Source: G963422445 sp963422445
GTDB lineage: Bacteria > Pseudomonadota > Alphaproteobacteria > Thalassobaculales > Thalassobaculaceae
Length of the DNA: 64,000 bases
NCBI GenBank assembly: GCA_963422445.2
Contig: OY729512.2
Span: 186,001-250,000, forward strand
Reading direction: 5' to 3'
The translations under genes were made by a program, and so were the position numbers. Under the pieces are notes generated by a model, which worked only from the letters and a program-made list of their open reading frames with translations, searched no databases and had not been told where the DNA came from. Shown piece by piece: positions 10,317 through 18,295 of the stretch (position 1 is the first letter of the stretch; every line of letters starts with the position of its first letter).

Positions 10317-10412
10317 TCAATCTATCTGCTTGAGAAACTGACGAAGGAACACTTCCTGTTGGATATCCTCGCAAAGCAGTACGATATTGACTTTGCGCCT
10401 TACCACTTCCAT
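10317..10412 (-). pseudogene. N-terminal fragment of the gene partnered with the ATPase
   Basis: A 31-codon frame starts with an ATG inside the last codons of the ATPase gene (RRWKW stop), a translational-coupling overlap. It reads MEVVRRKVNIVLLCEDIQQE and onwards, a hydrophobic strand followed by an acidic CED. That is the pattern seen at the start of small nuclease or TOPRIM-like partners of ATPases in two-gene defence modules. A TGA (10317-10319) interrupts it. The frame continues as NVRRICIVKGN up to the border of the left repeat, suggesting a former Trp codon. The family call is inference; the overlap and the frame are seen directly. Confidence 0.45.
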
Positions 10413-10986
10413 CTTCGGGCGATAATCTCCGAGAGCTTGAGCCCACCGTCATAAGCATTGGTCGTCAGTCTCTCCGCGCGCGTCAAACCCCTGGTTTCGC
10501 GCCGGAGCAGCAGCTCGCGCTCGCTTCCGAAATAATCGTTCAGTTCGGGGTGATGTGAGCATAAGACTGCCTGCGGAACGGGCCCACCGACGCTGTCGAC
10601 CAACTCGATGAGCCGCGGCTGAATCTCGATTAACGCGACATAGTTCTCCGGCTCGTCGAGGAACAGCGTATAGTCTTGGTCTGCAGCAAGGCGAACCAAC
10701 GCATATAGCATGATCAGAGCAAGTTGACCGGCGGAAATTTCATCGAACCGCAGTTCGTAGTTCCGCCCCTCCTCCTCGAAAACGACCATGAACGCCCTGG
10801 TGTCCAGTCCGGCTTTTCCCATGCGCAAGCCCTGGAAACCGTCGATGACATCCTGCAGAATGTTCGTGAAGTCGTTAACCCGATCAGGTCGTTCCAACTG
10901 CAAATGCCAGAACCAGGCGACAAGATCATGCCCATTTCTATGCATCACGGCACGCCTGCAGTTGCTTCGGTCTTGAAATTTGCGGG
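10400..10986 (-). pseudogene. C-terminal half of an AAA/OLD-type ATPase, truncated by a repeat element
   Basis: The minus-strand frame encodes the C-terminal half of an ABC/SMC-like AAA ATPase: the region before the signature (EISAGQLALIMLYALV), Walker B with D-loop (YTLFLDEPENYV), a switch region (VLCSHHPELNDYF) and a C-terminal tail ending RRWKW. The Walker A half is missing, because the upstream side runs into the right-hand type B element at 10987. It overlaps the start of a second gene. ATPases of this architecture (DUF2813/AAA_21 type) are common in phage-defence pairs, so the passenger is probably a captured piece of a defence operon. It is not functional as found. Confidence 0.7.
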
Positions 10987-11097
10987 ACCGCTTATGCACG
11001 TGGCTCCGGTGGCACACGATATTGCCCCCGATGTCGACTATTCCCGGCACGCCAAACGCTACATGTGCGTTTCACCGGAGCCAAGTGCATAAGCGGT
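10987..11097 (-). repeat. Short inverted-repeat element, type B copy 2 (right end of composite)
   Basis: 111 bp, the reverse-orientation partner of the copy at 10174, with the same terminal inverted repeats. Its inner (left) border truncates the ATPase frame. Its outer (right) border abuts the TCGGATCAA repeat and the second half of the decayed amidohydrolase copy. Confidence 0.9.
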
Positions 11098-11216
11098 TCG
11101 GATCAATAGGTTACGCGCCGCTTGACATTGCGATCGAAGTCGCTGTCGAGGCCGTGCTTACCGCCCTCCGCAGATTGGTTTGGCCTGGCGTCTTGCTTCC
11201 TGTCGAAACGATATCG

Positions 11217-11498
11217 TCAGCCACGCTCAGAAGATCGTCCGACGGCATCCTTTAGCCTGCGCATCTCCTCACTGGATACATAAGAGATGATCGGGAATGC
11301 CTGCTCGCCGATCTTTGCGAGACGGGGATGCATGTGACACCCCCTGCTGGTAGCCTTCCTCGCATCAAATTGATCCTCGGTGTCGTCGAACACGACTCTG
11401 AGGAGCAAAATCTCATCCTCACAAGCAATGGCAACATAGACATCTCCGATCTGGGCGTCTCCGAAAATACCTTGCAGGACTGCCCGAATGGCCTCCAT
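11217..11498 (-). CDS. Hypothetical protein, 93 aa
   Basis: A minus-strand frame of 93 codons with alternating hydrophobic and acidic stretches (GDVYVAIACEDEILLLRVVFDDTEDQF) followed by a basic helix ending EEMRRLKDAVG. There is no signal peptide, no membrane segment and no motif that I recognise. The ribosome-binding site is weak and the 3' end overlaps the tail of the decayed amidohydrolase copy, so it may be a fragment of a longer gene. Composition resembles coding sequence more than the surrounding DNA does. Confidence 0.35.
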   Translation of the reverse strand: MEAIRAVLQGIFGDAQIGDVYVAIACEDEILLLRVVFDDTEDQFDARKATSRGCHMHPRLAKIGEQAFPIISYVSSEEMRRLKDAVGRSSERG

Positions 11499-12320
11499 CC
11501 AATTCTGATTATCAGCTATGGTCAGACTTCCGCAGGCCGTAACATTGCCTGCCTGTCAATGCTCTTTTCACCGCGACATTGCGGCAGATCGCGCTGCGCT
11601 GATTGGGCGTTATTGATGCCGTAACCCATCGTAGCCAGTCGCAGCCTCCCTTTCACGATGGACATCTGCGCACTCCCTTCATTCCCAAAACATGCTCCTC
11701 TGCAGATTTCGAGTTGCATATGAGATCGCGTTCAATTCCGTTTTCTTGTTCTGTCACTCACGCCCCACCGGCACCGGACATCCCATAATACAACGAACAC
11801 AATAGAGTAATGGCCCGCGCGCTCCATCTTTTTCATTTCTCTACAAGGGCTAATACCGCCACCGCCTCAGTGGCGATCTGATAATCGAGCGTGGCGGTGA
11901 GGAACCATCCGTAGCTCGTCACATGATCGGGTTTCCCGGATCACCGTCATCCTTCCGGGCCATGACTCCGCCGGGCACCGTGACCGGGCGAACAGCAGAT
12001 CCGACATCGGTTGGCGGAGCCTGGCGAAATTTCCGCGCATAATCCCGCAATAGGACGCGGTCGGGAGTGACGAACCTCAGACCGGCATCCGCGGTCGAGC
12101 ACGGTGACCGGCGCGATCCGTCGAGCGATGACGGCGTTGATGACGATGCGCGTGCAACCGCTCGGGACCATCGGCCATCGGCGGGGATCGGTTTGGGTCA
12201 TCTGCGCCCGGATTATAGCGAGCTGGGGACGGCCACGCATCGCAAAAGCCGAAGGCGTCGCAGACCCAGCGACCAACCACGGTCCGGTTGTCGAAATCAT
12301 CCGGGTCAAATAATTTCAGA
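11499..12320. other. Intergenic region with degraded coding traces
   Basis: About 820 bases with no intact gene. One minus-strand stretch ending at TGA 11834-11836 reads SYGWFLTATLDYQIATEAVA and looks like the C-terminal end of a former protein, but no upstream frame supports it. The frames between 11947 and 12324 on both strands overlap each other and have no recognisable motifs. Confidence 0.45.
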
Positions 12321-13007
12321 CTAGGAGTGGTTCGAGGGCAGGGTCAGTTCAACACCGAACCGGCGTCGGCAGATATCGGCAATGATCTCGAAGTTCGAGC
12401 CATGCCGAACGACCTCGAAAGTCTCGACATTCAACAAGGTTGAAGACTGCCGGTAGTAATGATACTTGCGAAGGCCGTGGTCGATGACGATGTCGGCAAT
12501 TGCAACGATCTCCGGTTCGATGTCCTCAACTCGGAATTTCGTGCCCTGCAAGGACAGATTGGCCGAAGACCCGAAAATCGGATGCCCTTCTGCGAGCGAC
12601 AAACGGCTGATCTCGGTATGGAACGGCCCAGCATTGAGCAGCGTGACCAGGGTTTCGTCCACGGTGCTCGCGGCGATCGCCGTCTCGTCAAGCACCTGCA
12701 GCAACGGATGATCTCTCCGGCACGGGCCAACGGCACCGAGCGGTAATCCGTAATCGCCGGTAATGACCTCAATGACCTGCCAGCCGCCGAGACTGAGATC
12801 GTAAAGCGCGCGGGCAATCGCCATATTGCCGACAAGGGCATTGCGCTTCGATAGACCGCGTTGTTTGGTATCAAAAATCTTCCGTAACGCCACGCCAGAA
12901 CCGCCAGCGCAGGTGTAGCCGACATCCATTGGAATGATCGCGATCCCGCCGGCCTTGAGCACATCGAAGGCGCGGCGGGCATCGTCACGAATGAAGGCGG
13001 ATACCAT
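12321..13007 (-). CDS. Sua5/YciO/YrdC-like domain protein
   Basis: A 228-residue protein with the YrdC-type fold, the family that makes threonylcarbamoyl-AMP for the t6A tRNA modification. Visible landmarks are LKAGGIAIIPMDVGYTCAGG, equivalent to the family's PTDTVYGL segment but divergent, the basic KQRGLSKRNALVGN loop and GHPIFGSSANLSLQGT, equivalent to the canonical SAN motif. It lacks the C-terminal Sua5 domain. The start at 13007 lies only 2 bases after the carboxyltransferase stop, so the two genes are probably co-transcribed. The changed nucleotide-site loop and the carboxylase context make a role other than t6A possible. Confidence 0.75.
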   Translation of the reverse strand: MVSAFIRDDARRAFDVLKAGGIAIIPMDVGYTCAGGSGVALRKIFDTKQRGLSKRNALVGNMAIARALYDLSLGGWQVIEVITGDYGLPLGAVGPCRRDHPLLQVLDETAIAASTVDETLVTLLNAGPFHTEISRLSLAEGHPIFGSSANLSLQGTKFRVEDIEPEIVAIADIVIDHGLRKYHYYRQSSTLLNVETFEVVRHGSNFEIIADICRRRFGVELTLPSNHS

Positions 13008-13009
13008 CG

Positions 13010-14557
13010 TCACGGCCGCATCGTGAACCGGCTCGGTCCGGCAGCGCGCAACGGGGCCGCGGTTTCCGCGAACTCGCATAACAGATGCCGGGTATCGCGC
13101 GGATCGATGATCTCCTCGATCCAGTAGGTTTCCGCCGACCGGAAGGGCGACCGCAGCTTGTTCAGGCGGTCCTCGATTTCGGCAAGTTTGGCATCAGGAT
13201 CGTCGGCAGCATCGATATCGGCGCGGTAGGCAGCCTCGATTCCGCCTTCGAGAGGCAGTGATCCCCATCGTCCAGAAGGCCAGGCATAACGGGTGCAGAA
13301 CCGGCTGCCATTCTTGTGCGCGGCGCCAGCCACACCGAAGGCATTGCGAACGATCACCGCACACCATGGTGTCGTGGTCTGCCACATGGCGCTCATCGCG
13401 CGCACACCTTCCTTTATGGTTCCGGCCTTCTCGGATTCGAGTCCGATCTGAAAACCCGGACAGTCAACCAGATAGACCACGGGCAGATGGAACGTCTCCG
13501 CCAGATCGACGAACTTCGTGACTTTCTTGCAGGTTGCTGCTGTCCAGCAGCCGCCATAGGAATAGGGATCACTTGCCATCATCGCCACCGGCCAGCCGTC
13601 AAGCCTGGCAAAGCCGGTGATCACCGAACGGCCGTACTGACGTCCCATCTCGAAAAACGAGCCGCTGTCGACCAGAGCCTCGACGATCGGACGCACCTTG
13701 TAGACCTTGCGGATATCGCGCGGCACGGCGTCTATCAGCCAATCGACCCGACGCTCAGGGTCATCGTCACGAGGGCCGCGCGGCGGCAGGTCATGGATTG
13801 AATTCGGCAGATAGGACAGGAAACGGCGGGCGCATCCAAACGCCTCCTGTTCGGTGTCGACGGCATGATCGACGGCCCCGGCTCGCAACTGGATCTGGTA
13901 ACCGCCGAGTTCGTTCTTGGTAAGGTCGTGCCCGGTGCGGGCAACCACCGGCGGACCCGCCACGAACAAGGCCGACTTCTCCTTGATCATGACGGAATAA
14001 TGCGACGCCGCGAGATGGGCGGCACCCAGCCCGGCGACCGAACCGAGGCCGAGGGCAACTCGTGGAATTGTCCCCATGTTTTCGACCACATACTTCCAAC
14101 CGTCGACCCCGGGCACATTAGCCCGGCCTGTGGTTTCTATGGTCTTGACCGAACCGCCACCGCCAGAACCCTCGACCATACGGATGAGAGGCAAGCGCAG
14201 GGCATTTGCCATCTGCTCACATTGATTGTGTTTTTCCTTGATGGTCGCATCGGCCGAGCCGCCGCGAACGGTAAAATCGTCACCACCGATGATGACCGGA
14301 CGACCGTTTACCCGGGCTCGCCCGAAAACGAAATTCGACGGCGTTAGATCGACAAGGTTGTTGTCATCGTCATAAACGGCCATTCCGGCAATCTTGCCGC
14401 GCTCATGGAACGTGCCAGGATCTGCCATCATCGTGACCCGCTCCCTGATGGTATGGCGTCCGCTGTCTTTCTGGCGCTTGACCCGCTCTGGTCCGCCAAG
14501 GCGTTCCGCGAAGGCCTCGCGGCGACGGAGTTCATCAAGTTCGCTTTGCCACGACAT
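13010..14557 (-). CDS. Acyl-CoA carboxylase carboxyltransferase subunit (PccB/AccD5-like)
   Basis: A 515-residue biotin-dependent carboxyltransferase that moves CO2 from carboxybiotin to an acyl-CoA such as propionyl-, acetyl- or methylcrotonyl-CoA. It contains both crotonase-like halves: an N-terminal half with MVEGSGGGGSVKT and VALGLGSVAGLGAAHLA, and a C-terminal half with DCPGFQIG and VIVRNAFGVAGAAH. The start at 14557 (MSWQSELDELRRR) is chosen over an ATG 14 codons upstream because GGGAACCGGGC lies just before it and homologues begin there. Its partner subunits, a biotin carrier and a biotin carboxylase, are divergently transcribed about 220 bases away. The exact acyl-CoA cannot be inferred. 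Confidence 0.88.
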   Translation of the reverse strand: MSWQSELDELRRREAFAERLGGPERVKRQKDSGRHTIRERVTMMADPGTFHERGKIAGMAVYDDDNNLVDLTPSNFVFGRARVNGRPVIIGGDDFTVRGGSADATIKEKHNQCEQMANALRLPLIRMVEGSGGGGSVKTIETTGRANVPGVDGWKYVVENMGTIPRVALGLGSVAGLGAAHLAASHYSVMIKEKSALFVAGPPVVARTGHDLTKNELGGYQIQLRAGAVDHAVDTEQEAFGCARRFLSYLPNSIHDLPPRGPRDDDPERRVDWLIDAVPRDIRKVYKVRPIVEALVDSGSFFEMGRQYGRSVITGFARLDGWPVAMMASDPYSYGGCWTAATCKKVTKFVDLAETFHLPVVYLVDCPGFQIGLESEKAGTIKEGVRAMSAMWQTTTPWCAVIVRNAFGVAGAAHKNGSRFCTRYAWPSGRWGSLPLEGGIEAAYRADIDAADDPDAKLAEIEDRLNKLRSPFRSAETYWIEEIIDPRDTRHLLCEFAETAAPLRAAGPSRFTMRP

Positions 14558-14780
14558 GCCCGGTTCCCATATTGAGACGGCACGATCCGCTGATCGCAAA
14601 GCGCAGAGTCTACAGGCAAAAGCCGTGATGACAATCTGCAGTCACCGATGCCGAGCGGAATGATCGAGAATGCGGTGAAGAGGCGATCACCCGCGAAAGC
14701 GGCTACCGGGACTTGGCGATTGCAGCTTTCTGATCTACACGAGTGTCCCGTTGCGGCGAGCCCGATTGAAAGGAAACGCA

Positions 14781-15002
14781 ATGGCCGAGGTGAAGGTTTT
14801 AAGTGAGGTAACCGGCACGGCATGGAAAATCGTCGTGTCTGCGGGACAGAATGTCGATGCCAACGACGAACTGATCATCGCTGAAGCGATGAAGATGGAG
14901 ATCCCGCATGTCGCGCCGGTGGCGGGGACCGTCAAGCAAGTTTGTGTCGAGGAAGGGGCCACGATTTCCGAGGATGAATTGCTTGTGATCATCGAAACGT
15001 GA
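14781..15002 (+). CDS. Biotin carboxyl carrier protein, minimal 73-aa biotinyl domain
   Basis: A stand-alone biotinyl domain of only 73 residues. The biotin attachment site is EAMKME with Lys38, and the second half (PHVAPVAGTVKQVCVEEG) is the mirror-image hammerhead. Typical AccB proteins are about 150 residues with a Pro/Ala linker, which is missing here. It lies 26 bases upstream of the biotin carboxylase gene on the same strand and must be the carrier for that enzyme and for the divergent carboxyltransferase. GAAAGGA about 8 bases upstream supports ATG 14781. Confidence 0.9.
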   Translation: MAEVKVLSEVTGTAWKIVVSAGQNVDANDELIIAEAMKMEIPHVAPVAGTVKQVCVEEGATISEDELLVIIET

Positions 15003-15027
15003 TCGGACTGGTCGCGAGGCGCAGACC

Positions 15028-16392
15028 ATGAAACCGAAAGTCCTGATCGCCAATCGTGGTGAAATCGCCTGCCGAATTATCCGGACCTGCCGCACGCTCG
15101 GATTTTCACCAGTCGCAATTTACTCCGAAGCGGACGCAACAGCGCAACATGTCCGACTGGCCGATGAAGCCTGGCCGGTCGGACCGGCGCCGGTGCGCGA
15201 AAGCTATCTCAATGTCACCGCCATTCTTGGGGCCGCGCGCCGATCCGGTGTTCAATTCATTCATCCCGGGTACGGGCTGTTATCAGAAAATGCCGGTTTT
15301 GCCGAAGCAGTCGCTGCAGCCGGTCTGGTCTGGATCGGACCGGCCGCAATCACGATCACCGAGATGGCCGACAAGGAACAAGCCCGCGAACTCGCCGCCG
15401 GGTCCGGGGTGCCGGTTCTGCCCGGATTGCCGTTACCGGATCTCGAAGACACTGCCAGCGTCCTGGCAGCAGGGCAATCGATCGGCTTTCCGCTATTGGT
15501 CAAAGCAACTGGCGGTGGCGGTGGAATCGGCATCCGACCGGTCGAAAACTCGGAGACCCTGCTCAAAACGGCACAATCGGTGGCCGATCTTGCAGACCGA
15601 ACCTTCGGGGACATCCGGATTTTTCTCGAACGGTATATCGACTGGGCCCGGCATATCGAGGTCCAGGTGTTCGGCCTTGGTGACGGCCGGGTGTTTCACC
15701 TGTTCGATCGCGAATGTTCGGTCCAGCGCCGATTTCAGAAAGTGATAGAGGAAGCGCCGGCACCCCACCTTTCCGCTTCGATCCGCGATGCGATGGCCGC
15801 GGCGGCCTGCCGACTCGCGGCGGCCCGCCATTATGCCGGTGCCGGCACGGTCGAGTTCGTCCTCGACGGTTCGACCGGGGCGTTTTTCTTTCTGGAAATG
15901 AATACCCGTATCCAGGTCGAGCATCCGGTCACCGAAATGATCACCGGCCAGGATATCGTCGCATTGCAACTGAGATTCGCCGCTGGAGATACGTTCGACG
16001 CGTTGGAGACGATGCGGGCGTTTCCTGACAGCCATGCCATCGAATGCCGCCTTTACGCCGAGAACCCGGCACACCGGTTCCTGCCGTCACCCGGCAGGTT
16101 AGAGCGTCTGGTTTTTGCCCGGGAACGGCCAGGGGTCCGCATCGATTGCGGCTTTACCGAAGGGGATATGGTGACGCCATATTACGATCCGATCGTGGCC
16201 AAGGTCATTACTTCCGGAAACAACCGCGCGGACGCCATCGCCAGGATGAGCGAGACACTGGCGCAGATCGAAGTTGCGGGCATCAGGACCAATCTTGATT
16301 TCCTGCAACGTGTGATTGCGCATCCGGACTTCCAGTCTGGACGCATCGATACCAGATTTGTTGAACGGAACCTTGCGGATCTGGCAAGATAA
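15028..16392 (+). CDS. Biotin carboxylase subunit of acyl-CoA carboxylase
   Basis: A 454-residue ATP-grasp enzyme that carboxylates biotin with bicarbonate and ATP. Domains in order: N-terminal biotin carboxylase domain (KVLIANRGEIACRIIRT), ATP-grasp with glycine-rich loop KATGGGGGIGIRP, the metal/ATP site FLEMNTRIQVEHPVTE, and the C-terminal domain from AIECRLYAENPAHRFLPSPG. The length matches stand-alone AccC, with no fused biotin domain; the carrier is the small protein just upstream. Together with the divergent carboxyltransferase this makes a three-subunit acyl-CoA carboxylase separate from the usual housekeeping complex. Confidence 0.93.
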   Translation: MKPKVLIANRGEIACRIIRTCRTLGFSPVAIYSEADATAQHVRLADEAWPVGPAPVRESYLNVTAILGAARRSGVQFIHPGYGLLSENAGFAEAVAAAGLVWIGPAAITITEMADKEQARELAAGSGVPVLPGLPLPDLEDTASVLAAGQSIGFPLLVKATGGGGGIGIRPVENSETLLKTAQSVADLADRTFGDIRIFLERYIDWARHIEVQVFGLGDGRVFHLFDRECSVQRRFQKVIEEAPAPHLSASIRDAMAAAACRLAAARHYAGAGTVEFVLDGSTGAFFFLEMNTRIQVEHPVTEMITGQDIVALQLRFAAGDTFDALETMRAFPDSHAIECRLYAENPAHRFLPSPGRLERLVFARERPGVRIDCGFTEGDMVTPYYDPIVAKVITSGNNRADAIARMSETLAQIEVAGIRTNLDFLQRVIAHPDFQSGRIDTRFVERNLADLAR

Positions 16393-16552
16393 CGCCGTCT
16401 GCCGTTTTTGGTTGCCGCTTCCAGACAATCGGATCTTGTCTGAAATGTCGATACGGGATCGGATGAATTCCGTGCTCGACACAACAGTGAGTTTCATGTA
16501 TGAAAGACTCTGGTTGGCATGATGCCGGACTTACCGACACCATGCACCGTGT

Positions 16553-16628
16553 GCCCAGGTAGCTCAGGTGGTAGAGCAGTGGACTGAAAATCCGCGTGTC
16601 GGTGGTTCGAGTCCGCCCCTGGGCACCA
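16553..16628 (+). tRNA. tRNA-Phe (anticodon GAA)
   Basis: A complete 76-nt cloverleaf: acceptor GCCCAGG pairs with CCTGGGC; D-arm GCTC/GAGC; anticodon stem GTGGA/TCCGC (one T-G pair) with loop CTGAAAA giving anticodon GAA; T-arm GGTGG-TTCGAGT-CCGCC; discriminator A. The 3' CCA is encoded. It lies in the short gap between the biotin carboxylase gene and a small hypothetical gene. No integrase or attachment-site duplication is visible next to it. Confidence 0.97.
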
Positions 16629-16674
16629 TTTCTCTTCGGTAGCCACGGGTAGCGCCTATGTTGCCGACGGTCAG

Positions 16675-16902
16675 ATGGAGAATGGACCTGTGACGCGTTA
16701 TCCCGATCAGCTGCGAGTACCGACAACCGACGGCTCCGAGATCGAGATCCCCGACCCTGAACGTTTCTGCGATCATCTGAAAGAATTCCACAAGACCGGT
16801 GTTTCTATTCACACGGAACGCGGCTACGCCTTCCGGGTAGACGAAACGTTCCGAAGACTCGTGCAGGATCAGGTTCCGGGGGTTGTCGGTCTGTTCGATT
16901 GA
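16675..16902 (+). CDS. Small hypothetical protein, 75 aa
   Basis: A 75-codon frame just downstream of tRNA-Phe. The product is hydrophilic and compact, with a conserved-looking start (RYPDQLRVPTTDGSEIEIPD) and a C-terminal amphipathic segment. It has no signal peptide, transmembrane helix or Cys cluster. I do not recognise the family. An alternative GTG start exists 5 codons in. It is kept because codon usage resembles that of the neighbours and no other frame covers the stretch. Confidence 0.45.
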   Translation: MENGPVTRYPDQLRVPTTDGSEIEIPDPERFCDHLKEFHKTGVSIHTERGYAFRVDETFRRLVQDQVPGVVGLFD

Positions 16903-17080
16903 CGATGGCTGGTGTCGTACCAACGCTGAACCTTCTGTGACCCGGAACGGCGCGGAGCGAAAGCCCGGTCAATGAACCGTTATCGGCATCATGCGATACG
17001 GACTGCTTGTCGCGGACAAGCGGCGGCGGCAGACTTTGTTTCTGACGCCACGGGTTCAAGGGGTCCGGAAGGAGCAGGCA

Positions 17081-17947
17081 ATGGAAAAGACGGTAGGATG
17101 GATCGGGGTGGGCAGTATGGGCAGCCGAATGGCTGCGAATCTGTCTCGCAGCGGACACCCGATGATTGTTGCTGACAAGGTGAACACAGATCAGGTGCCG
17201 AAGATGGCGACGATCGCCGGAAACAACACCGATGTCGCGGCCGAAGCCGAAACCGTCATTCTTTCCGTGCCGTCGGGTTCCGATACCTTGTCGATTGCCG
17301 ACGAGTTCATCACGGCAAATGACCGCAAGGTCAATATGGTCATCGATACCTCGACGATCGGCATCCAGCATGCGAGGGATGCCGCGGAAAAACTTGCCGC
17401 CCATGGCATTACATATGTCGATGCGCCGGTCTCAGGCGGGATTGCCGGCGCCGAAGCCGCAACGCTGGCTGTCATGGTCAGCTGTTCGGCCGAAGTCTTC
17501 CAGCAGATTTGCCCGTTACTGGAATGTATCGGCCGGAATGTCTTTCATGTCGGCACCGAACCCGGTCAGGGTCAGACCGTAAAGCTTCTCAACAATTTCC
17601 TGTCGGCGACAGCGATGGCAGCGACCAGTGAAGCGATGGCCTTCGGCACCGCCAATGGTCTCGACATGCAGTCCGTTCTCGACATCGTGAATGTCGCAAG
17701 CGGCCGTAACACGGCAACAACGGACAAGTTCCCGAACCGAATCGTGAACGGAACCTATGATGGCGGCTTCGCGGCCGCGATGATGGCAAAAGATGTGCGC
17801 CTGTATTCCGATTGTGTCGAGGACACCGGCACAGCCGGACGCATAGGGCGTCTCGTCGCCGAAATCTTCGCTCGCCTCGACGAGGCCGAACCGGGTGCCG
17901 ACTTCACTCGTATCTACCCGTTCACCCGGGACGGCCAGACCGCCTGA
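17081..17947 (+). CDS. NAD(P)-dependent beta-hydroxyacid dehydrogenase (3-hydroxyisobutyrate dehydrogenase family)
   Basis: A 288-residue cytosolic oxidoreductase. The N-terminal Rossmann fold has GWIGVGSMGSRMAANL (GxGxxG). Next come the substrate-binding signature DAPVSGGIAGAEAATLAVM and the C-terminal helical domain with the catalytic Lys in GQTVKLLNNFL. This matches the 3-hydroxyisobutyrate/tartronate-semialdehyde/glyoxylate reductase group; which 3-hydroxyacid is used cannot be told. ATG 17081 has AAGGAGCAG 5-10 bases upstream, which is why the in-frame ATG 30 codons earlier is rejected. A second family member lies at 41385. Confidence 0.88.
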   Translation: MEKTVGWIGVGSMGSRMAANLSRSGHPMIVADKVNTDQVPKMATIAGNNTDVAAEAETVILSVPSGSDTLSIADEFITANDRKVNMVIDTSTIGIQHARDAAEKLAAHGITYVDAPVSGGIAGAEAATLAVMVSCSAEVFQQICPLLECIGRNVFHVGTEPGQGQTVKLLNNFLSATAMAATSEAMAFGTANGLDMQSVLDIVNVASGRNTATTDKFPNRIVNGTYDGGFAAAMMAKDVRLYSDCVEDTGTAGRIGRLVAEIFARLDEAEPGADFTRIYPFTRDGQTA

Positions 17948-18011
17948 TCGAGCACTGTAATGGCCGAACCCCGGGTATGGGGTGAGGCCGCGGCGCCACG
18001 CGGCATCCGGA

Positions 18012-18203
18012 TCAATCCGGCTGGCCTTCGCCATCTTTGACGCCAGCTTCCGGAAACATCCAGAGTGCGGCGACCATGAAGACCGCAAGACCGGCGATGA
18101 CCATCGCAACGGTCTGATCGGCGTAGGTCATTTCCAGCCAGAAGCTGACGCCGCCGATAACGATCACCGCAAGGCTCAGAACGAGTTTGACTTTGGTCGG
18201 CAT
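18012..18203 (-). CDS. Small membrane protein with two transmembrane helices, 63 aa
   Basis: A 63-residue protein with two hydrophobic helices (VKLVLSLAVIVIGGVSFWL and TVAMVIAGLAVFMVAALWM) joined by a short polar loop and followed by an acidic tail (EAGVKDGEGQPD). GGAAAGG lies upstream of ATG 18203. The function is unknown. It lies between converging genes and downstream of the TauD-like gene on the same strand, so it could be the last gene of that unit. Confidence 0.65.
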   Translation of the reverse strand: MPTKVKLVLSLAVIVIGGVSFWLEMTYADQTVAMVIAGLAVFMVAALWMFPEAGVKDGEGQPD

Positions 18204-18295
18204 CGGGAACCTTTCCGACAGGGTTATTCGGGACTCACGGCGCCGCCGCGAGACAAGACGGCGGGGGAGGCCTCGCGCAGGACCACCGTCCCCGA

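Larger units (their letters stand above)
10165..11106. mobile_element. Composite element: two inverted short repeats bracketing an ATPase operon fragment
   Basis: Two type B inverted-repeat elements in opposite orientation (10174-10283 and 10987-11097) enclose about 700 bp of passenger DNA. The outer flanks are an identical 9-bp direct repeat TCGGATCAA (10165-10173 and 11098-11106; an 8-bp duplication plus one A). The inner flanks (ATTGCCTT after the left copy, TTTGCGGG before the right copy) match neither each other nor the outer repeat. So neither copy has its own target duplication, but the pair does, as expected if the whole unit transposed as one piece. The passenger carries parts of two overlapping minus-strand genes, both cut off at the element borders. 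The insertion splits the decayed amidohydrolase copy. Confidence 0.8.
10093..11225 (+). pseudogene. Decayed partial copy of the amidohydrolase gene, split by a composite element
   Basis: Bases 10093-10173 closely match an internal part of the intact amidohydrolase (about 8542-8623, the CHHVATLHKDLLV...GS region). Bases 11098 to about 11165 continue it (matching about 8616-8680, the MGYAPLDIAIEVA region), with weaker similarity to about 11225. Between the two pieces sits the 10173-11097 element pair. No start, no end and no long frame remain, so this is a fossil of a paralogue or tandem duplicate. It records the state of the locus before the composite inserted, because its two halves abut at the TCGGATCAA direct repeat. 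Confidence 0.8.
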
